NCBI GenBank assembly: GCA_045606265.1
Contig: JAZURO010000206.1
Coordinates: forward strand, 1 to 18,701
Length of the DNA: 18,701 nt
DNA from: RGIG4608 sp045606265
GTDB lineage: Bacteria; Bacillota; Clostridia; Oscillospirales; CAG-272
Direction: 5' to 3'
Shown here piece by piece: positions 1 to 5,354 of this stretch. A program made the translations under genes and the position numbers. Below the pieces are notes generated by a model, which saw only the letters and a list, made by a program, of their open reading frames with translations, was not told the DNA's origin and did not search any database. Numbering within the stretch: the stretch's first letter is position 1; every line of letters begins with the position of its first letter.

Positions 1-56
1 GCACAATAATTTGTCTTCCTAAGACCGCTTGGCCTCCGACTTTTTGAATTTTACTA

Positions 57-84
57 TTGACATTTATGAAATACGCAGTATAAT
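57..84 (+). promoter_or_regulatory. Consensus sigma-A-type early promoter
   Basis: A perfect -35 box TTGACA (57-62) and a perfect -10 box TATAAT (79-84) are separated by 16 bases. Transcription should start near base 91, in or just after a run of ten A residues (85-94), and read rightward into the early cluster starting at 233. This is the strongest promoter match I found in the window. It fits immediate early expression by unmodified host RNA polymerase. Confidence 0.85.
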
Positions 85-94
85 AAAAAAAAAA

Positions 95-180
95 GCCCAA
101 GGGCGGTCGGTCACCTTATAACCCGCATAGTTAGCGTGTCGAAACGGTAAAACCTCCGTACGATTCAGCACGCCGTTATA
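95..180. ncRNA. Structured left-end RNA element (candidate leader or pRNA-like RNA)
   Basis: Nested complementary arms are visible. TATAAC (117-122) pairs with GTTATA (175-180), GCGTG (134-138) with CACGC (169-173), TCG (139-141) with CGA (161-163), and ACGG (144-147) with CCGT (156-159), closing a loop at 148-155. A second small fold, GCCC-AA-GGGC, lies at 95-104. On the + strand this would be the 5' leader downstream of the promoter at 57-84. On the - strand the GCCC/GGGC fold is followed by ten T residues (94-85), like an intrinsic terminator, and a weak promoter (TTGTCA 205-200, TATAAC 180-175, spacing 19) lies upstream. Direction is therefore unresolved. In phi29 the packaging pRNA lies at the left end, so a pRNA role is possible but inferred from position only. 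Confidence 0.4.
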
Positions 181-232
181 CATGTGAAAAGTACAACTAT
201 GACAAAAGGTTAGAAAGAAAGAGGAAAAAATT

Positions 233-865
233 ATGGCACGCACTTACAACGTAACAAGCACTATCAACTCTAACATCGTAACAATTATGACAGTAGACTC
301 TACAAAGCTTGTATCAAAAGGATACACAGACAACACACCAAAAATCGCTGTCGATGTTAATGACTGTGTAACAGTCAAAAATGTAGCAATTGCATTTGCC
401 AAGGATATGACAGATGACAACAAGCTTAAAGCAATCCGTAATAAAGTTGACGCAAGCGCAATTGCAATCCTCAAGGAAACAGCAGTTTCCGCATTGTACG
501 GAATGACCGATGAAGATTTCTACAAAATCTCTTCAAAGCTTGAAGAAACAGATTCTAGGCGGGATCTCATCACACGAACGCTCAAAGCATGTGTGGCAAC
601 TGTACAGATTTTCGATCTTGAAAAGAAAGAATTGACTTTTACACAAGTGCCAATGGACACAGGTTTTGACAAACTGGATGGCGAAAAACAGCTTGCACAA
701 ATCAGAAAGAAAATTGAAAGTGCAACTGTTAAAGCGCTCATGGTCACAGGTTGTGAAACACGTGAGGAGTTGAGAGGTACAACAAAAGAAAAATTCATCG
801 CAAAAGCTGTACCGCTCAATCCCGAAACAAGGCAGCCCTACAACACAGAAGAAACAGAAGGGTAA
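233..865 (+). CDS. Early protein with two copies of a small domain (function unknown)
   Basis: This 210-residue protein is the first gene after the early promoter. It starts at ATG 233 with GAGG (221-224) upstream. The sequence looks like an internal duplication. Residues about 5-100 carry a beta-rich start, then a helix (KLKAIRNKVDASAIAILKE) and 'ALYGMTDEDFYKIS'. Residues about 112-195 repeat the plan with 'ITRTLKACVATVQIFDLEKKE', then 'QLAQIRKKIESATVKALMV' and 'REELRGTTKEKFIAKA'. This 'T-R-T... helix ... V-K-A' pattern resembles small phage proteins often labelled histone-like, a name that is not a demonstrated function. The 98-residue protein at 3461 shows a single copy of a similar plan. 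Being first and probably abundant, it could bind DNA as phi29 p6 does, but I see no direct evidence. Confidence 0.8.
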   Translation: MARTYNVTSTINSNIVTIMTVDSTKLVSKGYTDNTPKIAVDVNDCVTVKNVAIAFAKDMTDDNKLKAIRNKVDASAIAILKETAVSALYGMTDEDFYKISSKLEETDSRRDLITRTLKACVATVQIFDLEKKELTFTQVPMDTGFDKLDGEKQLAQIRKKIESATVKALMVTGCETREELRGTTKEKFIAKAVPLNPETRQPYNTEETEG

Positions 866-874
866 AGGTAAAAC

Positions 875-961
875 ATGGCACAGTCATTTATGTATATATA
901 CTCTATCACCTGTGTCATGATAGTACTTATTGAACTGATACAGGTATTCAAAGACAAGTGA
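875..961 (+). CDS. Very small membrane protein (28 aa)
   Basis: ATG at 875 opens a 28-codon frame ending at TGA 959-961. It starts 9 bases after the preceding stop, with a GGTAAAGGT ribosome-site-like stretch upstream. The product is MAQSFMYIYSITCVMIVLIE followed by LIQVFKDK: one hydrophobic segment (about residues 5-23) and a short charged tail, the shape of a single-pass membrane peptide. A perfect stem-loop follows at 967-994. Function is unknown. Comparable tiny membrane proteins in phage early regions act on the host or anchor replication, but nothing in the sequence chooses between these. The frame could be chance, although spacing, hydrophobicity and the following hairpin favour a real gene. 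Confidence 0.5.
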   Translation: MAQSFMYIYSITCVMIVLIELIQVFKDK

Positions 962-966
962 AACAG

Positions 967-994
967 GAAGGGTGGTTGAAATATACCACCCTTC
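967..994 (+). repeat. Intergenic stem-loop, related to the one at 13372-13399
   Basis: GAAGGGTGGT (967-976) pairs perfectly with ACCACCCTTC (985-994) around an eight-base loop, TGAAATAT. No U-tract follows (CTCACAAAC), so it is not a classic intrinsic terminator. Read in transcript sense it resembles the late stem-loop on the - strand at 13399-13372. The arms differ by a T-A to C-G pair swap, and both loops begin with a GGT(T/G)GAAA stretch. It may stabilise or help process the mRNA between the 28-aa ORF and the gene at 1028. Confidence 0.75.
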
Positions 995-1027
995 TCACAA
1001 ACAAAAGCAAAAAGGAAGGTAAAAACA

Positions 1028-1336
1028 ATGACAGACAAATTTGTAAAAATAGATAGAATCCTCACAATTGTACATGAATATTCTGATATGGATGATATCA
1101 CAAAGCTTATCGCTGATGAAATGATAAGCATGTATGCTGATGGGGATTATACAGTTACAATGCTTGACGAACAATTTGAGGCTGGTACAGCACCTTATGA
1201 GGTTGTAGAAGCATTGGAAAATCTGAACTGTATTCTTGGGTACAAGTTCAGATATACACTCCGTACAAACGATGAAAACGGATGGCATATACATATTAGA
1301 CTAACACAGTATGAACAGAGTGAACTAAACAAATAG
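1028..1336 (+). CDS. Hypothetical early protein (102 aa)
   Basis: ATG 1028 is preceded by AAGGAAGGT (1012-1020). The 102-residue product is acidic in its first half, with helical stretches around 'ITKLIADEMISMYADGD' and 'APYEVVEALENLNCILGYKF', followed by a probable beta hairpin 'FRYTLRTNDENGWHIHIRL'. There is no signal peptide, membrane segment or metal-binding motif. I do not recognise a family. It lies between the stem-loop at 967-994 and the structured block at 1336-1577, whose first stem begins at the last base of the stop codon. The early location suggests a role in replication control or host takeover, but that is inference from context only. Confidence 0.75.
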   Translation: MTDKFVKIDRILTIVHEYSDMDDITKLIADEMISMYADGDYTVTMLDEQFEAGTAPYEVVEALENLNCILGYKFRYTLRTNDENGWHIHIRLTQYEQSELNK

Positions 1337-1577
1337 TACAAGGAATGGCGGTTTACCCGCCCAACCTTGTACGGTTGACAGGGGCAACGGTGGAAAAAAT
1401 CCACCAACCCCTGTACCCCGACCGCTGGTCAAATCGTGAAAAACTTCACGAGGAAATTTTCGCCGCTCCGGTGGTGGACCATGCGAAAATTCAACTCTCA
1501 AATCTTGGAAAATATCACGCCCTATAAATCACAAAATCCCTTGAAAAATATCTCCCTTGAAGCAGGGCGGGGTATTT
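1336..1577 (+). ncRNA. Block of consecutive stem-loops (candidate structured non-coding RNA)
   Basis: Five stem-loops follow one another. (1) GTACAAGG (1336-1343)/CCTTGTAC (1365-1372) encloses GGCGG (1347-1351)/CCGCC (1357-1361). (2) ACAGGGG (1378-1384)/CCCCTGT (1408-1414) encloses GGTGGA (1389-1394)/TCCACC (1400-1405). (3) TCGTGAA (1434-1440)/TTCACGA (1445-1451). (4) AATTTTCGC (1455-1463)/GCGAAAATT (1483-1491). (5) AAATATC (1546-1552)/GGTATTT (1571-1577) encloses CCCT (1554-1557)/AGGG (1564-1567). Stem 5 uses a T-G pair that works as U-G only in + strand RNA. TGGTC (1426-1430) can also pair with GACCA (1477-1481), a possible tertiary contact. GC content is 56% over 1381-1480, visibly above the flanking AT-rich genes. 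No credible gene covers it. It could be a free RNA (pRNA or regulator) or a structured part of the early mRNA. Confidence 0.6.
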
Positions 1578-1627
1578 AAAAACAATGAAAAATAATAGCA
1601 CAAACAATAGCAAGAAAGGAAAAAATC

Positions 1628-2059
1628 ATGAACATGTACGCAGTATCAACAAGAACAATCAATCAGATTATCCGTGATCAACAGGGGTTCATCATGTGGT
1701 ACAACATGAAGTCAATGCCCCACGCAAATTGTAAAGTCGGTATCCTCAAATATGATCCTTCAGCCTACGAAGAATGGTACATTGTAATCCTCAAATCCTA
1801 CAATACAATCGTCGCAGGATTTATCGTAGATGATACAATCTTTGGAGTATTCTGTACAGGCACATATTCACGGACCACGGCAAAACAGATAACAAAATTC
1901 TGTCGAGAGTTCTGTACTCCGTTAGACAGCCATTGGATGGGAAGACTTGCAAATACTGAACGGCAGGTTGTTGTAGTAGATAGTGAAAATCTTAACTACA
2001 CAGTTATGCGGATAATCTCCGATTATGTGGAGAGTAAAGATGGAAAGGGTGTACGTTAA
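1628..2059 (+). CDS. Hypothetical early protein (143 aa), DUF8033-like pattern
   Basis: ATG 1628 is preceded by AAGAAAGGA (1612-1620). The 143-residue product has a central stretch 'SYNTIVAGFIVDDTIFGVFC' followed by 'TGTYSRTTAKQITKFCREF'. The 'SYxTxVA ... YSRTTxKQ ... F' pattern recalls small phage proteins grouped as DUF8033, whose function is unknown. I recall this family by pattern, so the assignment is tentative. No membrane segment or catalytic motif is evident. Its 3' end overlaps the next gene by 20 bases if that gene starts at 2040, which suggests translational coupling. Confidence 0.75.
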   Translation: MNMYAVSTRTINQIIRDQQGFIMWYNMKSMPHANCKVGILKYDPSAYEEWYIVILKSYNTIVAGFIVDDTIFGVFCTGTYSRTTAKQITKFCREFCTPLDSHWMGRLANTERQVVVVDSENLNYTVMRIISDYVESKDGKGVR

Positions 2060-2402
2060 TGCACTAGATAGTGAAACAGCTTATGCCTTCATGGTGGGGT
2101 ACACAAAGCTGAAAAGCATAGACCAAAAAATCATCATGTTCTTACATGAACGGGAGTACCACTATAACGGTACATATACACAGCTGTGTCACGACATGGG
2201 TTTCCAAGATTCTTATAGTTCGGAAATAAATCGTTCCTGTAAACGCCTGGAATCATACGGAATCCTGTCTATAAAAGCACCAACCGTGTGGTACTTCCGT
2301 GACTTATATCTCGTCGAAGATTGGACAGCAAAAGTAATAGCAATAGGAAAGGAAAAAGCAAATGTCAATGTACTCGAAGAAGAAGTTCACAGAAACACTT
2401 AA
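2040..2402 (+). CDS. Putative winged-helix DNA-binding protein (candidate transcription regulator)
   Basis: Two in-frame ATGs exist, at 2025 and 2040. I chose 2040 because GGAGAG (2029-2034) sits five bases upstream, giving 120 residues (MERVYVNALDSE...). Residues about 24-85 look like a winged helix: helix 'KSIDQKIIMFLHEREYH', then 'GTYTQLCHDMGF' and recognition-helix-like 'SEINRSCKRLESYGILSI', then a strand-rich wing 'PTVWYFRDLYLV'. The order 'TYTQL... INR..KRLESYGIL' matches many wHTH repressors and replication initiators. phi29 uses the early regulator p4 to switch late promoters on. This is the best candidate here for such a switch protein, but the role is inferred from fold and location. 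It overlaps the next gene by 41 bases. Confidence 0.7.
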   Translation: MERVYVNALDSETAYAFMVGYTKLKSIDQKIIMFLHEREYHYNGTYTQLCHDMGFQDSYSSEINRSCKRLESYGILSIKAPTVWYFRDLYLVEDWTAKVIAIGKEKANVNVLEEEVHRNT

Positions 2403-2688
2403 CAAACTTGGAAATTATACGGTCAATCTCCGTACATTCCAGGATCCAAGAGGACGCAAGTATTATTCAGGTTTCATCACAAATGAGGAATTAGAATTAA
2501 CTGTATATGTCACTTCTGAATGCTTCTATAATCCTCATTGTGATAACAAATTCTTGGTCCGCTACGCACGCAAGGTTGGCGACTATACAGGCGGAACAAA
2601 TTACTTCACAAAACCTGAAAATACGCCGTTCATGGTTCACACATTCTTACAGTCACCAAAAATGTATAGCACAGAATTTTGCAAATAA
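2362..2688 (+). CDS. Hypothetical early protein (108 aa)
   Basis: ATG 2362 has AGGAAAGGA (2344-2352) upstream. A second ATG two codons later is an alternative start. The start lies 41 bases inside the previous gene. The 108-residue product begins with a basic segment, 'MYSKKKFTETLNKLG'. It continues with alternating strands rich in aromatic residues: 'DPRGRKYYSGFITNEELELT', 'FYNPHCDNKFLVRYARKVGD', then 'NYFTKPENTPFMVHTFLQ'. Two cysteines and a histidine (ECFYNPHC) are too few and too close to call a zinc site. No family is recognised. The compact overlapping arrangement suggests co-translation with the putative regulator. Confidence 0.75.
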   Translation: MSMYSKKKFTETLNKLGNYTVNLRTFQDPRGRKYYSGFITNEELELTVYVTSECFYNPHCDNKFLVRYARKVGDYTGGTNYFTKPENTPFMVHTFLQSPKMYSTEFCK

Positions 2689-2712
2689 AAGCAAGGAAAG
2701 GAAGAAAAAACT

Positions 2713-3102
2713 GTGACAACACCTAAATTCTATCTTGGTTTCGTTCTTGACAACAACAACGGTATCCGCTATTCAATGGTTTCTTCACACAAACTGATTG
2801 CACAGATGGACGCAATCGTTAACATGCTTTCAATCGCTGAAGAGGAAAATCTTAAAGATAAGGTTACCGCATATGTATTTGATACAGAAGAGAACAAGGT
2901 TATTCTCGGTTTTACTACAAACACTGTTGACGAGTTCCTCGTAGAGGTTAGCACAGAAACCTACCCTGATATTACAGAGGTAGAACTCACAAGAGATCTG
3001 GTAATGCGTAATCTGTTTGCTGGTATGAAGTTCACAGATGACGATGAAGATGATGAGGATGATCCTCGCATTGGCGCACAGGTAAACATCTTCACAGCAT
3101 GA
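2713..3102 (+). CDS. Hypothetical early acidic protein (129 aa), paralogue of the next gene
   Basis: The start is GTG at 2713, with AAGGAAAGG about 13 bases upstream. The product begins 'MTTPKFYLGFVLDNNNGIRY' and ends in a strongly acidic stretch, 'DDDEDDEDDPRIGAQ'. It aligns along most of its length with the product of 3115-3429: 'KFYLGFVLD' with 'KIYLSVIAD', 'IVNMLSIAEEENLKDKVTAY' with 'VDKMLTLTDKNPSQLFYGY', then 'VFDTEENKVIL' with 'VYDWNERKFID'. The pair looks like a tandem duplication. An acidic tail is common in phage SSBs and DNA mimics, but the SSB here is more likely the 3776 gene. The function is unknown. Confidence 0.8.
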   Translation: MTTPKFYLGFVLDNNNGIRYSMVSSHKLIAQMDAIVNMLSIAEEENLKDKVTAYVFDTEENKVILGFTTNTVDEFLVEVSTETYPDITEVELTRDLVMRNLFAGMKFTDDDEDDEDDPRIGAQVNIFTA

Positions 3103-3114
3103 GGTTTACCAAAC

Positions 3115-3429
3115 ATGAATGAAAGAAGTAAAATTTATTTATCTGTAATTGCAGATTACGAGGATCAAGTCCTTGTTGTACACACTGCAAAAACAAAAAG
3201 AAGCGCGCAGAAATTCGCTGTCGATAAAATGTTAACATTAACAGATAAAAACCCTTCACAGTTATTCTACGGATATGTGTACGATTGGAATGAAAGAAAG
3301 TTCATTGATAGCGCAGTAATGATTGAATATAATGGGCTTGTAGAAACAGGTGTACACAATTTAGATGATATTCCTATAACCGAAGATGCTATCATTGATA
3401 GGCTTCTTAATGATAGAACATTCAAATAA
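3115..3429 (+). CDS. Hypothetical early protein (104 aa), paralogue of the previous gene
   Basis: ATG 3115 follows GAGGT (3101-3105), which overlaps the stop codon of the preceding gene, a coupling arrangement. The product shares the plan of its upstream neighbour: 'KIYLSVIADYEDQV', a helix around 'KRSAQKFAVDKMLTL', 'YGYVYDWNERKFID', and a C-terminal helix 'TEDAIIDRLLND' matching 'TRDLVMRNLFAG'. It lacks the neighbour's acidic tail. The similarity is weak by eye but runs in register over about 95 residues. No known family is recognised. Tandem duplication with divergence is typical of phage proteins that counter host functions, but no such role can be read from the sequence. Confidence 0.75.
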   Translation: MNERSKIYLSVIADYEDQVLVVHTAKTKRSAQKFAVDKMLTLTDKNPSQLFYGYVYDWNERKFIDSAVMIEYNGLVETGVHNLDDIPITEDAIIDRLLNDRTFK

Positions 3430-3437
3430 AAGGTGAC

Positions 3438-3468
3438 ATGAAAGGAGGTGAAAATTATGTATGGCTAG
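3438..3468 (+). promoter_or_regulatory. Strong Shine-Dalgarno with a four-codon minigene overlapping the 3461 start
   Basis: AAAGGAGGTG (3441-3450) is the best ribosome site in the window. At good spacing its first ATG (3457) reads ATG-TAT-GGC-TAG, a stop after three sense codons that ends inside the next frame. The gene's ATG is at 3461, four bases later. A further ATG at 3438 opens a 14-codon frame through the same site (stop at 3480-3482). Initiation may be split between the minigene and the gene, or the gene may depend on reinitiation. Confidence 0.5.
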
Positions 3469-3757
3469 ACCGCCACAGGTAACAAGGCACATCGTGTTTA
3501 CACGCTGTACTTGTAAGTGTTTCCACACAACAACTGGTACGATTTGTGGGATTGTAATTGACCTTCAGAGAATCGTATCAGAGCCAAAGAAAATGCTTCA
3601 AAAATGTAGAGAAATAGCCGAAAAGGATGGTATAAGAGTTCTTGAAATAGAGGACCATAAATACATGGAAGCATTTGTTCTTCAATCCGAAGTAGAATTT
3701 CTACACAAAGGTAAAATCTTAGCTATCCGTGAAATAAATGATAGCACAAGCAAATGA
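3461..3757 (+). CDS. Hypothetical early protein (98 aa), resembles one repeat of the 233 gene product
   Basis: Start ATG 3461 is chosen because the ATG at 3457 terminates at once. The product opens 'MARPPQVTRHIVFTRCTCKC', then 'IVIDLQRIVSEPKKMLQKC', 'IAEKDGIRVLEIEDHKYMEA', and ends 'VEFLHKGKILAIREIN'. The plan is: basic start with V-T-R, beta hairpin, 'KKMLQK' helix, V-L-E-I strand, and an E-A-F-V-L end. It parallels each half of the protein at 233-865, suggesting a related fold. Three clustered cysteines (C15, C17, C19 by count) plus C28 are unusual for this small a protein and could be a metal or disulphide site, though no standard zinc spacing is seen. Function unknown. Confidence 0.75.
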   Translation: MARPPQVTRHIVFTRCTCKCFHTTTGTICGIVIDLQRIVSEPKKMLQKCREIAEKDGIRVLEIEDHKYMEAFVLQSEVEFLHKGKILAIREINDSTSK

Positions 3758-3775
3758 CAATAGGAGGAAAATAAA

Positions 3776-4177
3776 ATGTCAACAGCTAACAACACAAGAA
3801 CCTATTCTGCAACAATCATCGAAGCAAGCCGTGAACTCACAACACAGGAAAAAATCAAGATGAAGGACACAAGAGATGCACTGAGCCTTGAAGCAATCTC
3901 CCGTGATGGCGCTGTAACAGTTAACATCGCAGGTTATGCAGTCCTTGCAATCCACAATGAGAAGTCTGACGATAAGGACTACGAACAGTATCTGCTGATC
4001 GGTGCAAACGGTGAGAAGTATGTCACTGGTTCCTCTGCATTCTTCAACTCATTCTGTGACATTTGGGATGATCTCCAGTCTGAAGAAATGCCTGCCGAAG
4101 GTTGGGGTATCAAGGTGTACCAGCTTCCGTCCAAAAACTTTGCAGGACGTAACTTCGTTACCTGCTCACTGGCATAA
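3776..4177 (+). CDS. Single-stranded DNA-binding protein, phi29 p5-like
   Basis: ATG 3776 has AGGAGG (3762-3767) upstream. At 133 residues it is close to phi29 p5 (124 aa as I recall). The second half matches the p5 plan as I remember it: a strand followed by 'GANGEKYVTGSSAFFNSFCD', then 'IWDDL', then 'WGIKVYQLPSKNFAGRNFVT' and a short hydrophobic end 'CSLA', against p5 'ADGSLYSAISKTVAEAASDL' ... 'FKVKVVQGTSSKGNVFFSLQ'. Such proteins coat the strand displaced during protein-primed replication and stimulate the polymerase. Its place just before the terminal protein and polymerase genes fits. It is the last gene before the terminator at 4211, so it shares the high early expression. The assignment rests on remembered pattern similarity. 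Confidence 0.65.
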   Translation: MSTANNTRTYSATIIEASRELTTQEKIKMKDTRDALSLEAISRDGAVTVNIAGYAVLAIHNEKSDDKDYEQYLLIGANGEKYVTGSSAFFNSFCDIWDDLQSEEMPAEGWGIKVYQLPSKNFAGRNFVTCSLA

Positions 4178-4210
4178 ACAAAAGCACAAACAATAGCATA
4201 GCCTAATATG

Positions 4211-4243
4211 AAACCCTACGGACTAATAATCCGTGGGGTTTTC
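4211..4243 (+). terminator. Intrinsic terminator after the early cluster
   Basis: AAACCCTACGGA (4211-4222) pairs with TCCGTGGGGTTT (4230-4241) over 12 positions, with one T-G pair, around a seven-base loop. It is followed by a T-rich tail (TTTTCTT). It separates the early cluster from the terminal protein and polymerase genes, which start 22 bases later. I see no good promoter between, so partial readthrough probably sets their lower expression. Confidence 0.85.
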
Positions 4244-4262
4244 TTGACTTAGGAGGTAAACT

Positions 4263-5348
4263 ATGGCTTATAAATCACAAAAGGTTTTGAAAGCTGAGTA
4301 TACAAAAGCTAGACGAAATTTGCAACAGAATGTACGCCGTTTAGCAAAACGTGGTTATGACGTTTCTGATATTGTTATACCGGCAATACCCGAAGGAAAG
4401 ATAAAACAATCTTACATAAATCAGCTTAATAAATTAAACACACAGCGATACGAACTATCAACAAAAATTGAACTCGTTACAAAGCGTGATATTACAGGTG
4501 AATATGTACAAACACTTGAACGTGTTAGTGGTAAACGTGCTAGGGGTTTTGAGCGAAGAAGAGCAGGTGCAAAAGCAGTTGCAACTAAGCAAGATAAAGA
4601 ATACAAAGCACAGCGTCAAAAGAGTATAAATAGATTAGAAAGAGAAGCAAAAGAAAAGAAAGAAAAAGAGTACCTGCAATATTTATATGATGCTAATTAT
4701 ATTAAGCCAGTAGAATCAGATTACGTTGATGAAAACGGTGATTATTTCATTGATTATGTGGACACAGGTGACGACTTTAAGGATTATTCTTCTATTAAGC
4801 CTGAGCCATATTATGATGAAATAGAAGGAAAAGTTTTTGACCCTAGATCAGGTGAATATATTGAGCCTACAGATGTTGATTTTGATCAATATTCCTATTA
4901 CATGGACACCGAAACTGGTGAAATCATTGAACGCCCAAAGTACGCTAAGAAACCTAAGTCAGAAGATGCAAATTATGTACGCATAATGTCAACAGAAGAC
5001 GTAGGCAAATTAGCATACAAACGTGCAATCGAAGAATTAAACATTATGTCATCCTACATGGGTGACCCAAAGCACGGTAAAAACACCAAGCATGACGAAA
5101 GAGTAAGAGCAAACGCTGATCAGATTAAAGCAAAATTAGAATCGCTCCACAGTGAAAATCCTGGGGCTGTTGAAAGGGCATTATCATACACAAACTCATC
5201 CGGTGATTTTCATTCAGTAGACTTCATGTATAGAGCAGGTGGTTACGGTGCATATCTATATTATTTTGAAAGCCTTTTGGAATCTTTAGGAGCAGATATG
5301 GATTATGAATCTGAGGAAGATTACGACGAAGGAAACTTTGAGTATTAA
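4263..5348 (+). CDS. DNA terminal protein (protein primer), phi29 p3-like
   Basis: ATG 4263 has AGGAGG (4251-4256) six bases upstream. The 361-residue protein is longer than phi29 p3 (266 aa as I recall). Its N-terminus follows the p3 plan: 'KAEYTKARRN...', then a 'GYDVSDIVIPAIP' segment, then a very basic Arg/Lys-rich region (about 90-135), the usual DNA-binding part. Residues about 145-230 are an Asp/Tyr-rich insertion with no p3 counterpart that I recall. The C-terminal part (about 240-345) is helical: 'KLAYKRAIEELNIMSSY', 'ADQIKAKLESLHSENPGA', 'TNSSGDFHSV', 'AYLYYFESLLESLG'. By position the loop with S312/S313 corresponds to the p3 loop holding priming Ser232 (inference). The tail is acidic. 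The protein would stay covalently bound to both 5' ends. It lies directly before the polymerase gene, as expected of its partner. Confidence 0.8.
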   Translation: MAYKSQKVLKAEYTKARRNLQQNVRRLAKRGYDVSDIVIPAIPEGKIKQSYINQLNKLNTQRYELSTKIELVTKRDITGEYVQTLERVSGKRARGFERRRAGAKAVATKQDKEYKAQRQKSINRLEREAKEKKEKEYLQYLYDANYIKPVESDYVDENGDYFIDYVDTGDDFKDYSSIKPEPYYDEIEGKVFDPRSGEYIEPTDVDFDQYSYYMDTETGEIIERPKYAKKPKSEDANYVRIMSTEDVGKLAYKRAIEELNIMSSYMGDPKHGKNTKHDERVRANADQIKAKLESLHSENPGAVERALSYTNSSGDFHSVDFMYRAGGYGAYLYYFESLLESLGADMDYESEEDYDEGNFEY

Positions 5349-5354
5349 AATCAT

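Noticed and set aside
175..205. Leftward promoter TTGTCA/TATAAC at the left end
   Set aside because: Spacing is 19 bases and both boxes are imperfect, so I list it only as part of the left-end RNA question, not as a feature.
1375..1380. TTGACA inside the stem-loop block
   Set aside because: The stretch 16-18 bases downstream (around 1397-1403) has no -10-like sequence.
1345..1527. 60-codon + strand frame through the stem-loop block
   Set aside because: Its ATG touches the AAGGA stretch with no spacing, both lie in the first stem, and the perfect stems across the frame are better explained by RNA folding than by coding. It stays possible at low odds.
4244..4274. TTGACT/TATAAA promoter before the terminal-protein gene
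   Set aside because: Spacing is 19 bases and the start point would fall inside the gene after its ATG.
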